Part shown: positions 9,839 through 20,974 of the stretch, in pieces
Numbering within the stretch: position 1 is the first letter of the stretch
How the letters are laid out: each line of letters starts with the position of its first letter
NCBI GenBank assembly: GCA_006386115.1
Contig: VFIW01000045.1
Coordinates: 124,001-188,000, forward strand
DNA length: 64,000 nucleotides
Source: Globisporangium splendens
Taxonomy: Eukaryota; Oomycota; Peronosporomycetes; Pythiales; Pythiaceae
Reading direction: 5' to 3'
Notes under the pieces: generated by a model
Told to the model about the DNA's origin: nothing
Databases searched by the model: none
Seen by the model: the letters and a program-made list of their open reading frames with translations, nothing else
Position numbers and translations under genes: made by a program

Positions 9839-10494
9839 TGTAATGGGCTATACCTAGCCATTACATGAAGACGGATCTGTTCCCAGATTTAGTGTGCCAC
9901 ACACCACCTTCAGTGTGCATTGTGGAGAGACAATTAACAAAGGGATTACAGTACGACAGTCCCCACATGCACATGTCACGTCATCCCATGACGTCACGAG
10001 CGCTCTCTGTGCTGATCAGTGCAGAATGTTGTTCACATGTACTAATCAGTACAGAGTGATGACATCCATGTACTAATCAAGTACTGAGTGATGATTCCTA
10101 CTTGGGAAACTGCGCTGGTGATGAGACCGACGTGTGTCTGCCACCTAAAGTGAGTGGCTGTAGCCAATCACTTTGCAGGGAATTTTCCACGGGACTTCAA
10201 GTTCAAGCTTCTCGAAGATCTCGCGGGTTCAACCTCAGTGTACCCAAGGTTTTATATATCAGATTCATAGGTTTTATTGTGTATGTTTAGGTTTTAGTTG
10301 TAAAACCTGTAGGAGCCCTTGGGGTTCATTTACATGTAGCGACAGGAACCATAAGCTCATTTTAATTCAGTTGCAATTTTACCCTCAAGTACTCAAGTCG
10401 TCTTCTCTCCCTCCAAGTCGGGAGATCGCTTCCTCAAGTCGCACAAGCGTGTGTGCCGTGTTTCGGGGACTGTTGTGAACAGCGCCCCATTACA
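9839..10494 (+). repeat. 3' LTR
   Basis: 656 bases, same ends as the 5' LTR. Substitutions and a few small indels distinguish the two, most of the indels in the last ~120 bases. The TATA-like stretch and the second CRE palindrome are intact. Confidence 0.95.
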
Positions 10495-11423
10495 CTTTCG
10501 CGTTTCATATTCAGAACCTTGGAACGCGAGCGGGACACAGCGAGCCACGTCCCAACCGTCACTCTTGGTTGCCGTTTGTTGCTTGGAGCCGGATACACCT
10601 CGCGCGGTCGGCTCCAAACAACAAATACGCACAATTCGAGGATTCGGACTCTTCCCGTCGACCTCCGCCGCGTGCGCTGTGGCGGGTCCTTGGCGCGAAG
10701 ACGTCCCAATGCTAGGCGCCTTTTCGAGGACAGCAGCTCGTTCGGTCGCTGGCTCGCTGGCACACCAGCGGGTTGGACCCCTGCCAGAGACCACAAGTCG
10801 CAGTGGAAGAGTGCTCACGGGGATATTTGTGGGCCACACCTGCTCAAACATACTGATTCACTGCACATGTTTTCACCAAATTGATAGTGCGAGACTTGAC
10901 AGGAAGGACAACATAGAGCACGCCACATAGGAGCACACACACTGTGTCCTACTAAACACTCCACATTGGTTACCCCGCTGCAGGGCACCACATTGGCTAC
11001 TCCGCTATGCATGGTGAAGTTGCAACGCCCACAAAAATCGCACGGCATTGGCCACCCCGCTAAACCACTGCCTCGGCTACACACAAACCCTGGCCGGCTA
11101 CGCTGGGCACGAAAACCTTGCGTTGGAAAAGGGAAATGAGCATACTTTCGTGGAACGGAGTAGTACACTAAATAAATCGCAGACTCCGTTAGAAAATACA
11201 AGCAGAATGTCAACATCATGTTTCTCTTTTTTGAGTTTCAAAGAACGCTGTTCTTTGCAACTTTGGGCCACTTGATTTGGCTCCACAAAGACTTAAAATT
11301 TGGCCCTAAAAGAGACAGGAAATCTCAAATTTGTCCTTGATTCTGTCTGCAACGGCGCGTCCCTTCGCATGTTGAAGTGCGCGAGCCGTCGCCCTCGCAT
11401 AATGCCAACAGCAGACAGAGGCA
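10495..11423. other. Intergenic stretch; hairpin and imperfect repeats
   Basis: No gene recognised. A 16-base near-perfect inverted repeat (arms 10575-10590 and 10610-10625, one mismatch, 19-base loop) lies near the left end. Between about 10960 and 11110 a short element resembling ACATTGGCTACCCCGCT recurs imperfectly at least three times. Confidence 0.6.
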
Positions 11424-13737
11424 ATGGGACCCACGCATGCGCCAGCGACGCCGCGGGCCAAGAAGGCGGTGCTCTACTCGTCGGACGCGCACGCGCCGCC
11501 GCCGCTCAAGTACGTCGTGCTGCTGCTGTGCAGCGCTCTGGCGCTCGGCTCCACATACTGTTATCACAACCCGTCCGCGCTCAAGAACCAGCTTCAGCAG
11601 CACTTCAGCGCCACGCTGCAGAAGGACCAGTATGAAGTTCTCTTTGTATCCTTTCCCTCGTCGCTTTACATGCGTGTGTTGTATTGTACTCTGCACATGC
11701 ATCCATGTGCGTGCTTGATGATGTGTTTCTTGTGATCATTGCGTTAGCCTTTCATCATGATTTGCTTTCTCCGATGTCTTCTGTGTGCCATCTTGTCACT
11801 CTTTCTCTCTAGAGCCTGTTGTACACCGTGTACTCGACGCCAAACGTCGTGCTGCCGTTCTTCGGCGGCTTGCTGGTCGACAAGTTTGGCGCGCAGCAGA
11901 TGCTGCTCGTGCTCACGACGCTGGTGCTCGCCGGCCAAACGGTGCTCGCGATCGGGAGTTCCATGTCCAGTTTCCGCATCATGCTGGTACGAAGGATGCA
12001 GATTTGTATGACCTGAAACCACCTGCTCATGCGCACTTATATGGTCGTTTGACAGCTTGGACGGATCATTTTTGGGTTTGGCGGCGAGAGTCTCGGCGTC
12101 GCAAGGACGACGTTTATCGCCACGTGGTTCAAGAAACGAGAACTCGGTTTGCTTTCTCAAGTGTTTTCCTCAGTGCATCGAATCGCTCCTAACAATTCTC
12201 GCCTACTCTATGACGTCGTAGCGCTGGCGCTGGGGATCAGCAACAGCTTTTCGGGTTTTGCGAGCATACTGAACAACCTGTTGAGTCCGTACTTTGCCGA
12301 TCGCTTTGGAGCATCATTTGCACTGTGGTTCGGCGCGTGCATGTGTGCGCTCTCAGTGGTCGCGACACTGGTCCTCGTCCCATTGGACAAGTCAGCGCGT
12401 GCTAAAAATCCATATATGCTCCCCAACGGCAAACCCATGCTCGAAACGAAGAAACCCGATGTCAAGATCAGCGATATCAAGCATTTCAGGTTCGCCGATG
12501 CGTAGCAAAGTTGCTGTCTACTACTGCCGACATTTATGACATTTTTGGAATTGACTGTGTGTATGCTTTACGTGCTTTGCGCTGCTTTCATTCGTGACAG
12601 CATGGTGTTTTGGATGATTCTAGTCGCAAGTGTTTCAATCTGGGGATCCGTCGTGCCGTTCCAGACCGTTGCTGGGAGCATTCTCTTGGAGCGCGACTTT
12701 TTCCGGCATCCACCGCCCACATGCCGACGATGTGGAGAGGGCAATTACGCGAGTTACACCGATTGCCACGAGATTGTGCCTTCGTGTCCGGCGTTCCCAC
12801 CGTACGCGTGGCCGCTCCCGAACCTCTCAGCTTCGTGCAAGATCACGCGGGTGATCGATCAGCTCTACTGCAATACGGATCCGCCGTTCATTGCAGATAG
12901 TGAGATTAATTGCGACAACCCGATCTGGAGAAATGGTCCGAAAACGCAATTGTTTTGCGAGAAAAAGATTATCGCCGAGAGAAGTGCGTCTCGTGTGATG
13001 AGCCTCCCGTCACTCATCTCACTGTTTGCGTCGCCGCTGTCTGGATTCGGGATTGATCATGCTGGAAACCGTGGCGTGATCGCGATTGGCTCCAGTTTCC
13101 TTGTAGCCACGTCGCAGTTGGGGATCGCGGTCTCGAATATGTCGATCTGGGTATTGCTTTTCGTGCAAGGCGTGTCGTCGTGTTTGTACTTCGCTGCGAT
13201 CTGGCCTTCGATCCCATGTAAGTTTGGTGTCGTTGGTTGTGGAAAAGATATGCGGACTCACATTTCGAAAATTCTGCACTATTTACTTCTATGTTAGATG
13301 TGGTCGAAGAGCACCACGTAGGAAGTGCTTACGGCGCAATCATTGCACTCGGGGTACGTTGGTATTTCTACATGTACTCTCCTCATTTTTTTGCATTGGC
13401 GCGCTAGTTCTAACTATTTTCTCATGTCTAGAATCTAGTGCTAGCGATCTTACCGATGGGTGTCGCTGCTGTTTATCGTATCGACGAGAGATATCTTCCA
13501 AACGTCCAGATCTTGCTGGGATTGGTCGGATGCTGCGCGTTTATCGCATCCTGCTTGCTTTATCGCTTCGATCAAATGGATGGTCGAGTGCTGAATCCAC
13601 CGACGCCACGGATACTCACAAAAGCGCAAGCAGTAGCCCGATCATTTGATGAAAGCGACTACTTGCTGGATTTCCATGATTACCGTGAGCCCAAGGAGGT
13701 GGCACGGACCAAGTCCGCTCGCGGGAAAAAATCCTAG
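11424..13737 (+). CDS. MFSD1-like major facilitator transporter (7 exons)
   Basis: Exons 11424-11645, 11813-11986, 12056-12146, 12222-12489, 12601-13217, 13298-13353, 13432-13737 join in phase to 577 residues. The protein follows human MFSD1, a lysosomal dipeptide uniporter: TYCYHNPSALKNQL after TM1, YSTPNVVLPFFGGLLVDKFG at TM2-3, GRIIFGFGGESLGVARTTF at TM4-5 and VEEHHVGSAYGAIIALGNL near TM10. The N-terminus is short and cytosolic-looking. Exon 5 holds an unusual ~90-residue extramembrane loop with several Cys (12710-12960), larger than in animal MFSD1. The MFS call is secure; the lysosomal location and substrate are inferred from the family. Confidence 0.88.
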
Positions 13738-13921
13738 ATGAGAGAAACAAATTACAGAAAAGTCGCGTCATACGATTGAGCTTTCAGGGGTTTCGAGGTC
13801 ACAGAGATCGCATGAACCAACTCGAGATTTCCCTATTTGCGTTTTACATTGCACTTGCATTCTTCGCTCTCTGCATGATCTCCAGGTCTCAATTCTGCCG
13901 ATCGATCTCACGCTACCATTC

Positions 13922-16676
13922 TTACTTCCATTCGGGCTTCTCACCGGCTCTTGCTGCCATTTGCTGCTGTTGCTTCAATGGCTTGGTCAGCGACACACTC
14001 CGCGCGATCCGCTGGATGTAAGCAGGGACCTCGATCGTCCGCGGCTTGAACGTGCACTCTGCGAATTCCTCCATTTCTTTTTCCTGCATGGCTCGCCGCT
14101 GTTTGATGGTGTGCGCTTGGCTTTGCTGCTGAATGCGCTGCAGGTACGTATCTGGACTGGTCAAGATCTTGAGCTTCCCCTCGTGGCGTTCCGAGACTCG
14201 GTTCAGCTGGGGGCGGAACGTGAGCGCCGCCATTTCCTCTTGCTCCATTTTCAATTTCATCAAGCGTTGCGTCGTCTCACGGCGTAAGAGATCGCCTCGG
14301 CTCAACTCGGTCACGGACCGCGCTTTCCGCTTCGTGCTCGTCTAGTTGATCGAGGGCTTAAATGTGCAATGCGGATCCTGTTTCGTTGGCACAGATAGTA
14401 CGAAAGAGAAAGGCAGGCATTAGATATACCTAAGAAGGGCGTCGGCATGGCGACGAACAGGTAGAAGCAGTGTTCGATAGAACTTACGGCCACGCGCACG
14501 GATTTTCTCTTGACATTGCCGTGCTCTTTTCGGAGAGCGTACTTGGTGATGCGCTCCAGAAAGTCTCCTTTGCGGCCATTCTCCATCATATTGAGCGACT
14601 TCTTGTTGATCGTGGGCTTGTGTGCGGGCTGCAGTTGCTGCTTTGTGGTCTCGATCTTCTTGCGTCGCGCTTCTTCGTGGAAATGCTGCCGTTCCAGAAA
14701 ATTGTCCAGCTGCCGCGCACGTTCCTCCTTCTCTTCATCCGTGTGGATGCCACCCGCCGACCGCGGTCGTTGATGCCGACGGCTCGATCGCTTCCCGGAA
14801 GTATTCGTAGCCGAAGATCGACGCCGATTACCGGGACTCAAGCTTCGAATGTACATGTCATCTTGACTTCGCCGACGGCCTCCCGGGGAGGTCAGCACGA
14901 GGCTCGCTACCTCGCTGTCTGTGTCCGCTGCATCGTCATCGACTGCTGTTGAGCGTCCTCGTCGACGCGTTTTCATGGGGCTGTCGTTTACCATGCAGCA
15001 TGGACGACTGAGCCGCTCGTAGATGTCTTGCTGCAAGTACAGTTGAGCTGAGACCATTTCCGGACCGATTGGGTTCACTTTTGGATAAAACGTGCACTGC
15101 TCGAGCTCTTTGGCTGTGGATTCCATGGCCGCAGCAGTGAGGGACGGCGACGCGGATTTCTGTGTGTCCATGTACTTTGCTTTAACTTTCTCCGTCAGGC
15201 AGTTGCTGCAGTTGATCCTTGGTTTGAATGTACATTCCCGTTCGAGCTCCGCCTCCTCTTCTGCTTTCAGGCGTTGCGCGAGTTCTTCCCTTGCTTTGTA
15301 GTTGTCTGCTTCTTGGTAGAGCCGCTCGGAGACTGCAGACGGGATCATCGTCTCCTTCGATCCCTGTCGGCACCACAGCTTCGCAGCCACTTTAGTGGAC
15401 TTTGGATTCACTTTTGGCGCAAATGTGCACTCGTCCAGTTCAGACTGCAGCAACTGTTGCTTCATTTGCTCTCGAATGGCGTCTTTCTGGGATTTTCAAC
15501 GGGTTACACGTGCATGGAACTTGGCATCGTCGTTGCCAGAGGATAGCGCCACATTATTGGGTCCGTTGTTGCCCTTTCCGTTCGCGCCGTCGACATTGCT
15601 GTTGTTTCCTCCCTTTTCGTTCAAATCGTCGCGAAAGTGCTCCGCAAAGTCGATGTACTCCTGCTTGTTTGAAGAATCAGCACCGACTGGGTTGTCGTGG
15701 CCGTACGCGTTGTCCTGATGCTCGTCGAACTGACGCTGAGGGTTGTATTCATAACGGCTGTCTTCGGATGCACTTGCACTCACTTGTTTTTCATCACCTC
15801 GGTGCAGATTCAGTAGTCGGATCTGAGATGCAATGCCGCTGCTGTCGCTCGAGGATTCGTCATTGTGGTGGGGTTGCAGAGGTTGAGGAAAGAGTTGAGC
15901 CATCAGAGTAGTGTGGACAGCGTCCCCTCGTAGCGCTGGTAGCTTCCAAGTTGCGGCTGATACGGATTCATCTGGGACGCAGGCTGAAATTGTTGCTGTT
16001 GCTGATACGCTGTTGCATGGCTGTTGTTTGATTGACTCGGTGCAGAGTTGCTGCGATTCTTGCTTGCCATCCACTCTTGCACGCTGAAGCGCTGGGCTTT
16101 GTCATGGGACACACCTGACGCGAGGAACTCGGGGTCGCCGTCGAGCTTCGTTGCCCCCGTCGTGTGGTGCTGGGAACTGCTTGGGAAAGAAGCTCGAGAG
16201 GTCGGATCCGCTACTTGACGCTGCGTAAATGTTAATGATCTAGATGCAAAACTGGAGACTTGTGGGGTCGAAATCGAGTTCATCAGCATTGACAAATGGG
16301 GTTGTTGCTGCGAAGATGATTGAGACAGGAATGGAGCGACTGCTGAGGGTGCAGTAAATGCGAATGAGGAGAACGGCTGTGGCTGCTGCGTAAACGCTGA
16401 GATCTGTTCTGGCACAGTAAATGCACGAGTTCCTTGGGCAGTTGGGTAAAATGCTGCTGTGGCTGAAGCAAACAATGGAGCCGCGGGTGCAGCACTGAGC
16501 ATCGTTGAAGGCGTCATGGTCGCTGCAAGAGATGGCGCAACAGCAGAAGTCGCAGCAGACGCCGCCTGGAGCTTCGCGATCTGCTGAAACAACTGCATCT
16601 TGGAGATCTCGCCGCTTTTCAATTGCTGCATGAGCCCTGAGACCGCAGACGAATGCGGCGACGCTTGAGTCTCCAT
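13922..16676 (-). CDS. Conserved hypothetical protein with repeated CTFxPxIN motifs
   Basis: Start ATG 16676 (METQASPHSS). N-terminal ~250 residues: a short helix SGLMQQLKSGEISKMQLFQQ, then Q/S/A-rich low complexity. The C-terminal part (15486-13922) carries at least six copies of a CTFxPxIN motif (ECTFAPKVNP, ECTFKPRIN, QCTFYPKVNP, HCTFKPSIN, ALTFRPQLN, ECTFKPRT), spaced by charged helices and one RS-rich stretch. Such motifs recur in cytoskeletal or flagellar proteins of protists, but I cannot name the family. Intron at 14487 (GTAAGT) is clear. The exon join between 16080 and 15780 is unresolved, and an intron 15783-15487 (GTGAGT...CCCAG, phase 0) would remove an in-frame TGA at 15496-15498. 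The alternative acceptors of the last intron (exon start 14377 or 14341) are treated in the findings. It could also be two adjacent genes. Confidence 0.6.
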
Positions 16677-17716
16677 GGCGTCTCGTTTGGTCACTTGAGC
16701 TCTTTGCGCTTACTTCGCCTCCCACCGCACCACCAGGCTGTACAGACGTTTTAGAATGGCCTCTCGTCCAACGTGACTGAACAACAGCGAGTTCGCGAAT
16801 TCTCACGCCGCGAGCGCGAGGTGCCTGCGTGGCGAGCAGCAGAACGACGGCGCACAAGGTGCTATTTTCGCCGCGATGCTTCCCCTAAGAAACCGTTTCG
16901 CGAACGAACTGCGGTATTTCTGACAGCGACAGCATCGCGTCAAGACGTTCGCGCAGGTACCACACTTGTGGGATGCATACAGAAAGAGCTATTCGCGCAG
17001 CAACCCATTCGCCAGCAAGCTTCTTCCATCATGCGTATCCATCTGGTGCCAATGCTTGTTGATGTTGAAAATCCAATCTAGCCGAGCCATGCTTGAAAGC
17101 AAATTGCCACTTTGGTATCAAGTCCGTTTTATGGTATCTCCATGTCGAGTCGAGCTGTCCAATCGTAATCAGAACACATAAAAGCAGGTACCAGAGCCAC
17201 AAAAAACACCTGGCTATTATTGCAGCTGTGACAGTTGCCGCGAGTTACTTGCGTGCGTACTGATTGCACGCAAGGACGAGGCTCCTTCACTGGCACATCA
17301 TACAAGATCGTGCTCATGCTGCATGTGTGCAGCATGTGCCGTTGTGGATAATATGAAGCCAATCCAAGCTAACAACAAAAGCATTCCGCCACTTTAGTAT
17401 CAAGTCCGTTTTTTGCCGAACCATCCTCAAGCCGAGCCGATCCCGCTGACGTAATCAGCGTGCAACAAACCACCTGATTGTGCATGCAGCTGAGTTTCGG
17501 AACCCATTATCGTAAACAAACACCCGCGGGTTTTGGGTCTTTTCTTCTGGGTGGTCGCGAATGGTGAGTGAAGTGTCGTGGCTGCCACAGACGTATCCAA
17601 CACTGCGTGTGTGGAGCTCTTCAGACGCGAAAAGGACGACCAGAAGCAAAGAAACACGCACCCGCGATAGAGTGCGCGCCGTCCATCCATACAACACACA
17701 CACACAAACTGTGACA
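16677..17716. other. Divergent intergenic region with two hairpins and a direct repeat
   Basis: Between two divergent genes. Perfect 9-base inverted repeats at 17248-17256/17266-17274 (CTTGCGTGC) and 17315-17323/17328-17336 (CATGCTGCA). A direct repeat, GCCACTTTxGTATCAAGTCCGTTTT, occurs near 17108-17132 and 17387-17412. A CA-rich run precedes the ATG at 17717. Confidence 0.55.
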
Positions 17717-19171
17717 ATGGCTGGAGGAGGCGCCAGTGCGGCGCTGCTCGTAGTCACGGGTCTGCTCAGCGTCGGGCTCGCTGCCGTCGGCTACTACTAC
17801 TTGCAGGCAGGTGCGACTGGCGGCGGCAATGCTCAGGATGCGTCGTCGAAGAAGAACCAGGAGAGCTGTCCTGGCGCGATGGTGCTGAGCGAAGAGGAGA
17901 AGAAGAAGCATGGCGGTAAGTGTCCTGTGACGCAGGCGCTCGGACTCGGTGAAGGTTCAAGCGCAAACAAGTCTCCACCGAGTTCGCCTGTGAAAGCACC
18001 GGCAGTGGAGAGCCCGAAGCAGCCCGTCGCAAGCCCAAAGAAGCCTGTTGCTGCTCCTGTGAAGACACCGCCAGCGTCGCCGAAGATTGAAGCGCAAGCG
18101 AGTACGCCTGTTGTTGCGTCGCCAAAGAAGGTGGCGAGCCCGAAGAAAGTGGTAGAGAGCGCGAAGCAAGGGGAGAGTCGAAAGAAGGGAGTCGTGTCGG
18201 CAGCGAGTGCAGAAATTCAAAGCCCAAAGAAACCTGAAGCGGCGAAGAAGATCGATAGCCCGAAGAAAGTGGAGGATGTGAGCCCGAAGAAGGTCGAGAG
18301 CCCAAAGAAAGCTGCTGCTCCAGCTGTGCCGAGCGACGCAGAGAAGAGTCCAGTGCAAGCTACTGCTGAGGAAAGCCGAAAGGAGACCGAGTCGCCAAAT
18401 TCGCCAAACACTGGTCTTGTTGCGTCGCCTAAGAGAGGACTCATGGTCTCGCCAAAAACCGAACTTGTTGCAAAGAGTCTTGATGACGACTTTGCGCTGA
18501 CAGAGGCTGCGCTTGAAGTCGCCAACAGCTTTGTGGAAGAAGTGATGGGGGGTTCGGTGGATCTTCTGCAAGACGAGTACGTTCAAGTGGAGTTGACTGC
18601 ATCGACGGAAAACCTTCGTGAAATCCCGCTCGTCAAAGAGGTCGTCCCTGTTGCGAATGACGAGGAGGAAGAAAAACCCCCCGTCGTTCCTGCCAGCCGT
18701 GTGAAGAGTCCATCCAAGCCACTATCGCGAAAGAACTCGAGCGCATCGAACAAATCTGCAAGCGATAAGAACGTCACTGCCACGCCACCAGCTTCACCAG
18801 CTAAGACTGTCGCTAAAGCAGCGTCGCCACCAGCGTCACCAGTGAAGACTGTCGCTCTAGTAGCGTCACCACCGCCATCGCCAGAAAAGAGTGCTGCGAA
18901 GACTGCGTCGCCACCAGCGTCACCAGTGAAGACCGAAGCAAAGAGTGCATCACCACCATCATCGCCAGCGAAGAGTGACACAGTCGAATCCCCAAAAGAA
19001 GGTGAGAGCTCTACGCCTCCATCCAGTCCAAAACCATCCTCTGCGCAAGAAGGAGCTGACGACAATGCGGCTTCACCTCAGAAAGATGCGCCATCGTCCC
19101 CCAAGGACGACGCGCACGCCGGAAAGAAGTCGAAGAGCAAGAAGAAGAAAGGAGGCAAGAAGCGTCGTTAA
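17717..19171 (+). CDS. Membrane-anchored Ser/Pro/Lys-rich repeat protein, function unknown
   Basis: 484 residues from ATG 17717, chosen over an in-frame ATG at 17561 because it has good context (ACAATGG) and starts a clean signal/anchor: residues 8-30 are hydrophobic (AALLVVTGLLSVGLAAVGYYYL). Then a Cys pair (ESCPGAM, KCPVTQ), and ~400 residues dominated by SPKK-type units. Near 18785-18985 five tandem 14-residue units of the form SPPASPVKTVALVA occur. The C-terminus is a lysine run (KKSKSKKKKGGKKRR). SPKK-like units bind nucleic acid in histone H1 and are CDK phosphorylation sites, but with an N-terminal membrane segment a nuclear role is doubtful. No introns. I do not recognise an orthologue. 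Confidence 0.75.
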   Translation: MAGGGASAALLVVTGLLSVGLAAVGYYYLQAGATGGGNAQDASSKKNQESCPGAMVLSEEEKKKHGGKCPVTQALGLGEGSSANKSPPSSPVKAPAVESPKQPVASPKKPVAAPVKTPPASPKIEAQASTPVVASPKKVASPKKVVESAKQGESRKKGVVSAASAEIQSPKKPEAAKKIDSPKKVEDVSPKKVESPKKAAAPAVPSDAEKSPVQATAEESRKETESPNSPNTGLVASPKRGLMVSPKTELVAKSLDDDFALTEAALEVANSFVEEVMGGSVDLLQDEYVQVELTASTENLREIPLVKEVVPVANDEEEEKPPVVPASRVKSPSKPLSRKNSSASNKSASDKNVTATPPASPAKTVAKAASPPASPVKTVALVASPPPSPEKSAAKTASPPASPVKTEAKSASPPSSPAKSDTVESPKEGESSTPPSSPKPSSAQEGADDNAASPQKDAPSSPKDDAHAGKKSKSKKKKGGKKRR

Positions 19172-19439
19172 CCTTCGTATAGTCTAGAGAAGAAGAAGCG
19201 TCCTGACAAGGCAAACGCATTCTCAAGGAAGTTGAATAGTCAGATTATAAAGCAAGAATCCATGCATATTGAAAAACAAAACCAGAGCAGAAGAAAGGTT
19301 AAAAGTCGGCAGAGTGAGACGTAATGGCTTGCGCTCCAAGTTATTGATGTTTTTGATCTCACTCCCGTCATTTCAACATGCTTATTTCGTGCTCGTATTT
19401 CTTGTGGGAAGATTAATACATTGATAGGAGATGCTATGC

Positions 19440-20105
19440 TCATACAAACAGCGTCTTGGAGCTTTGCAGCAGCAGAAACTCGCGCACAGCTATATCGTCT
19501 GTGACGCCCGGGATCACGAGCAAGTCGTGCAGGAATTTCTCCAGTTGCGTCTTGCGGACCGACAAAAAATCGGGGTTCAGATCCCGACAGCAGAATGTCT
19601 TCGGAGGCTACAATCACATTGGGGAACGTTGCTCATCGTCAGGAAAACGCTATGCGCGTGTCATCAAATGCAACGTGGCATCCCGTTTCTCACCAGATTG
19701 GGGATGCGGTCTCCACCTTTATAGCGAACACTATATCACAAAAGCATAGCACAGTAAATATGCACGTCAACACAGTGTATCATCTCTCCCTCGTGGACAA
19801 TTGGACTCTGCCGTACTTCCATCTCAGCCGGTCGAATTCGCTGAATCTCCGCAGCAGCGTCCAATTTCGCTTGCCGTTTTGCACCTGCAGCTCGTACTGC
19901 GCGAACGCGTTCTCGTGGAGTTTGTATCCAATGATCGCGACCGTGAAGTAGTCCGGTCCTGGAGTTCACGCAGCACAATAAAAGAAGAACAGCGACAGCA
20001 GCAACAACAGTATGAGCACCGTTATTGCGGAAGAAGCAGCAGCAGTGCGTGGCACCTACCATATCGCGTCGACCACACCTTCTCTGGGAGGTACACGAGT
20101 GCCAT
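19440..20105 (-). CDS. Small PX-domain (phosphoinositide-binding) protein, 4 exons
   Basis: Exons (minus) 20105-20060, 19958-19817, 19730-19694 and 19607-19440 join in phase to 130 residues, with good sites (GTAGGT, GTACGG, GTGAGA donors). Almost the whole protein is a PX domain: YFTVAIIGYKLHENAF strand region, RRFSEFDRL (the basic RR/SxF motif that contacts the 3-phosphate of PI3P), the PPK loop (NLPPKTFCCRDLNPDFL) and the closing helix RKTQLEKFLHDLL. Exon 3 is a 37-base micro-exon. Expected to bind endosomal PI3P. It is divergently arranged with the myosin-FYVE gene 380 bases away, whose tail should bind the same lipid. Found by manual splicing, so exact joins need transcript support. Confidence 0.8.
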
Positions 20106-20485
20106 GATGGCTTGTCTTGCGTGCGCGTTCGCTCGTCGCAGACGAAAAATGGTCATGCAAGCTCATTTCTGAGTCGCGCGACCTTTGTTCTGCGGCATCA
20201 TTTCCAGCCAATCATCATCTTGAACGGTCCAGAAAAACCAGCTCTCGGGAAGTTGGTTGGACTAATATGGTTATATTTTCAACCAATGGAAGGTCGTCAC
20301 TCTGTAGCCTGTTCGCGGTTTGTTCTCTGAGAAAGCAGGAGTGAATGTGGCAACATGTTGGACCTAGTCGCAGGAACTTTTGCCTCGAGCGCCAGATAGG
20401 AGACAGCCCGCCGTGGATGCGCGCGAAGGGAAGACATTCGGGAGAACTCTACTACCAAGAGAGCTATTGTATACAGGACAGGAGC
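20106..20485. promoter_or_regulatory. Shared upstream region of the divergent PX and myosin genes
   Basis: 380 bases between two opposite start codons. No distinct motif recognised; a CCAATCA-type box (AGCCAATCATCATC) lies near 20205-20220. Confidence 0.4.
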
Positions 20486-20943
20486 ATGCAGGTGTACGTG
20501 CGTCTGCGCGACGCGTCGGACGAGTACGAGTGGCAGCGCGGCGAGGTGTTGCGCCGCATCAATGACAGCACCACCAGCAACAATAATGGGGAGCAACGCG
20601 TGGTCGTGAGGCTGAAGGACGGTCAGCTCGTGGAGGTGAATGAAGAGCAGGACGTGCTCATTGCGAACGAGATCCCCGTGGGCATGAACTCGCTCGCCGA
20701 CGTCGAGAATCTCGACGCGCTCACGCACTTGCACGAAGCGTCGTTCGTCGACTACCTCAAGCATCGATACGAAGTGGATCAGGTGTACTGCAAGTCCGGC
20801 GCCGTGCTCATCGCCGTGAATCCGTTCAAGGAGGTTGTGGGATTGTATGATATGAACGCCTACCGCGCGCGGATAGGAGGGGTATCGACCCAACCGTCAC
20901 GTGAAGAAGAAGAAGTCACGTCGCGTCCTGCAGGTCCGAGTAG

Positions 20944-20974
<31 letters not shown>

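Larger units (their letters stand above)
2846..10494 (+). mobile_element. Ty3/gypsy LTR retrotransposon, chromovirus type, full length but damaged
   Basis: A 7.65-kb element bounded by two long direct repeats. Order: 5' LTR, primer-binding site, gag with zinc knuckle, pol (protease, reverse transcriptase, RNase H, integrase), integrase GPY/F end, a region coding on the minus strand, chromodomain, polypurine tract, 3' LTR. Protease-RT-RNaseH-integrase order and the chromodomain place it in the chromovirus branch of Ty3/gypsy. The LTRs differ at roughly 5 percent of positions by eye, so it is not a fresh insertion. The five bases flanking it (GATCC on the left, CTTTC on the right) do not match, so no target-site duplication is visible. 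The pol frame is broken by one base near 8250-8275. Confidence 0.95.

Noticed and set aside
16240..16857. 205-codon minus-strand frame overlapping the CTFxPxIN gene start
   Set aside because: Cys/Val-rich alternate frame of the Q/S-rich coding region; no motif.
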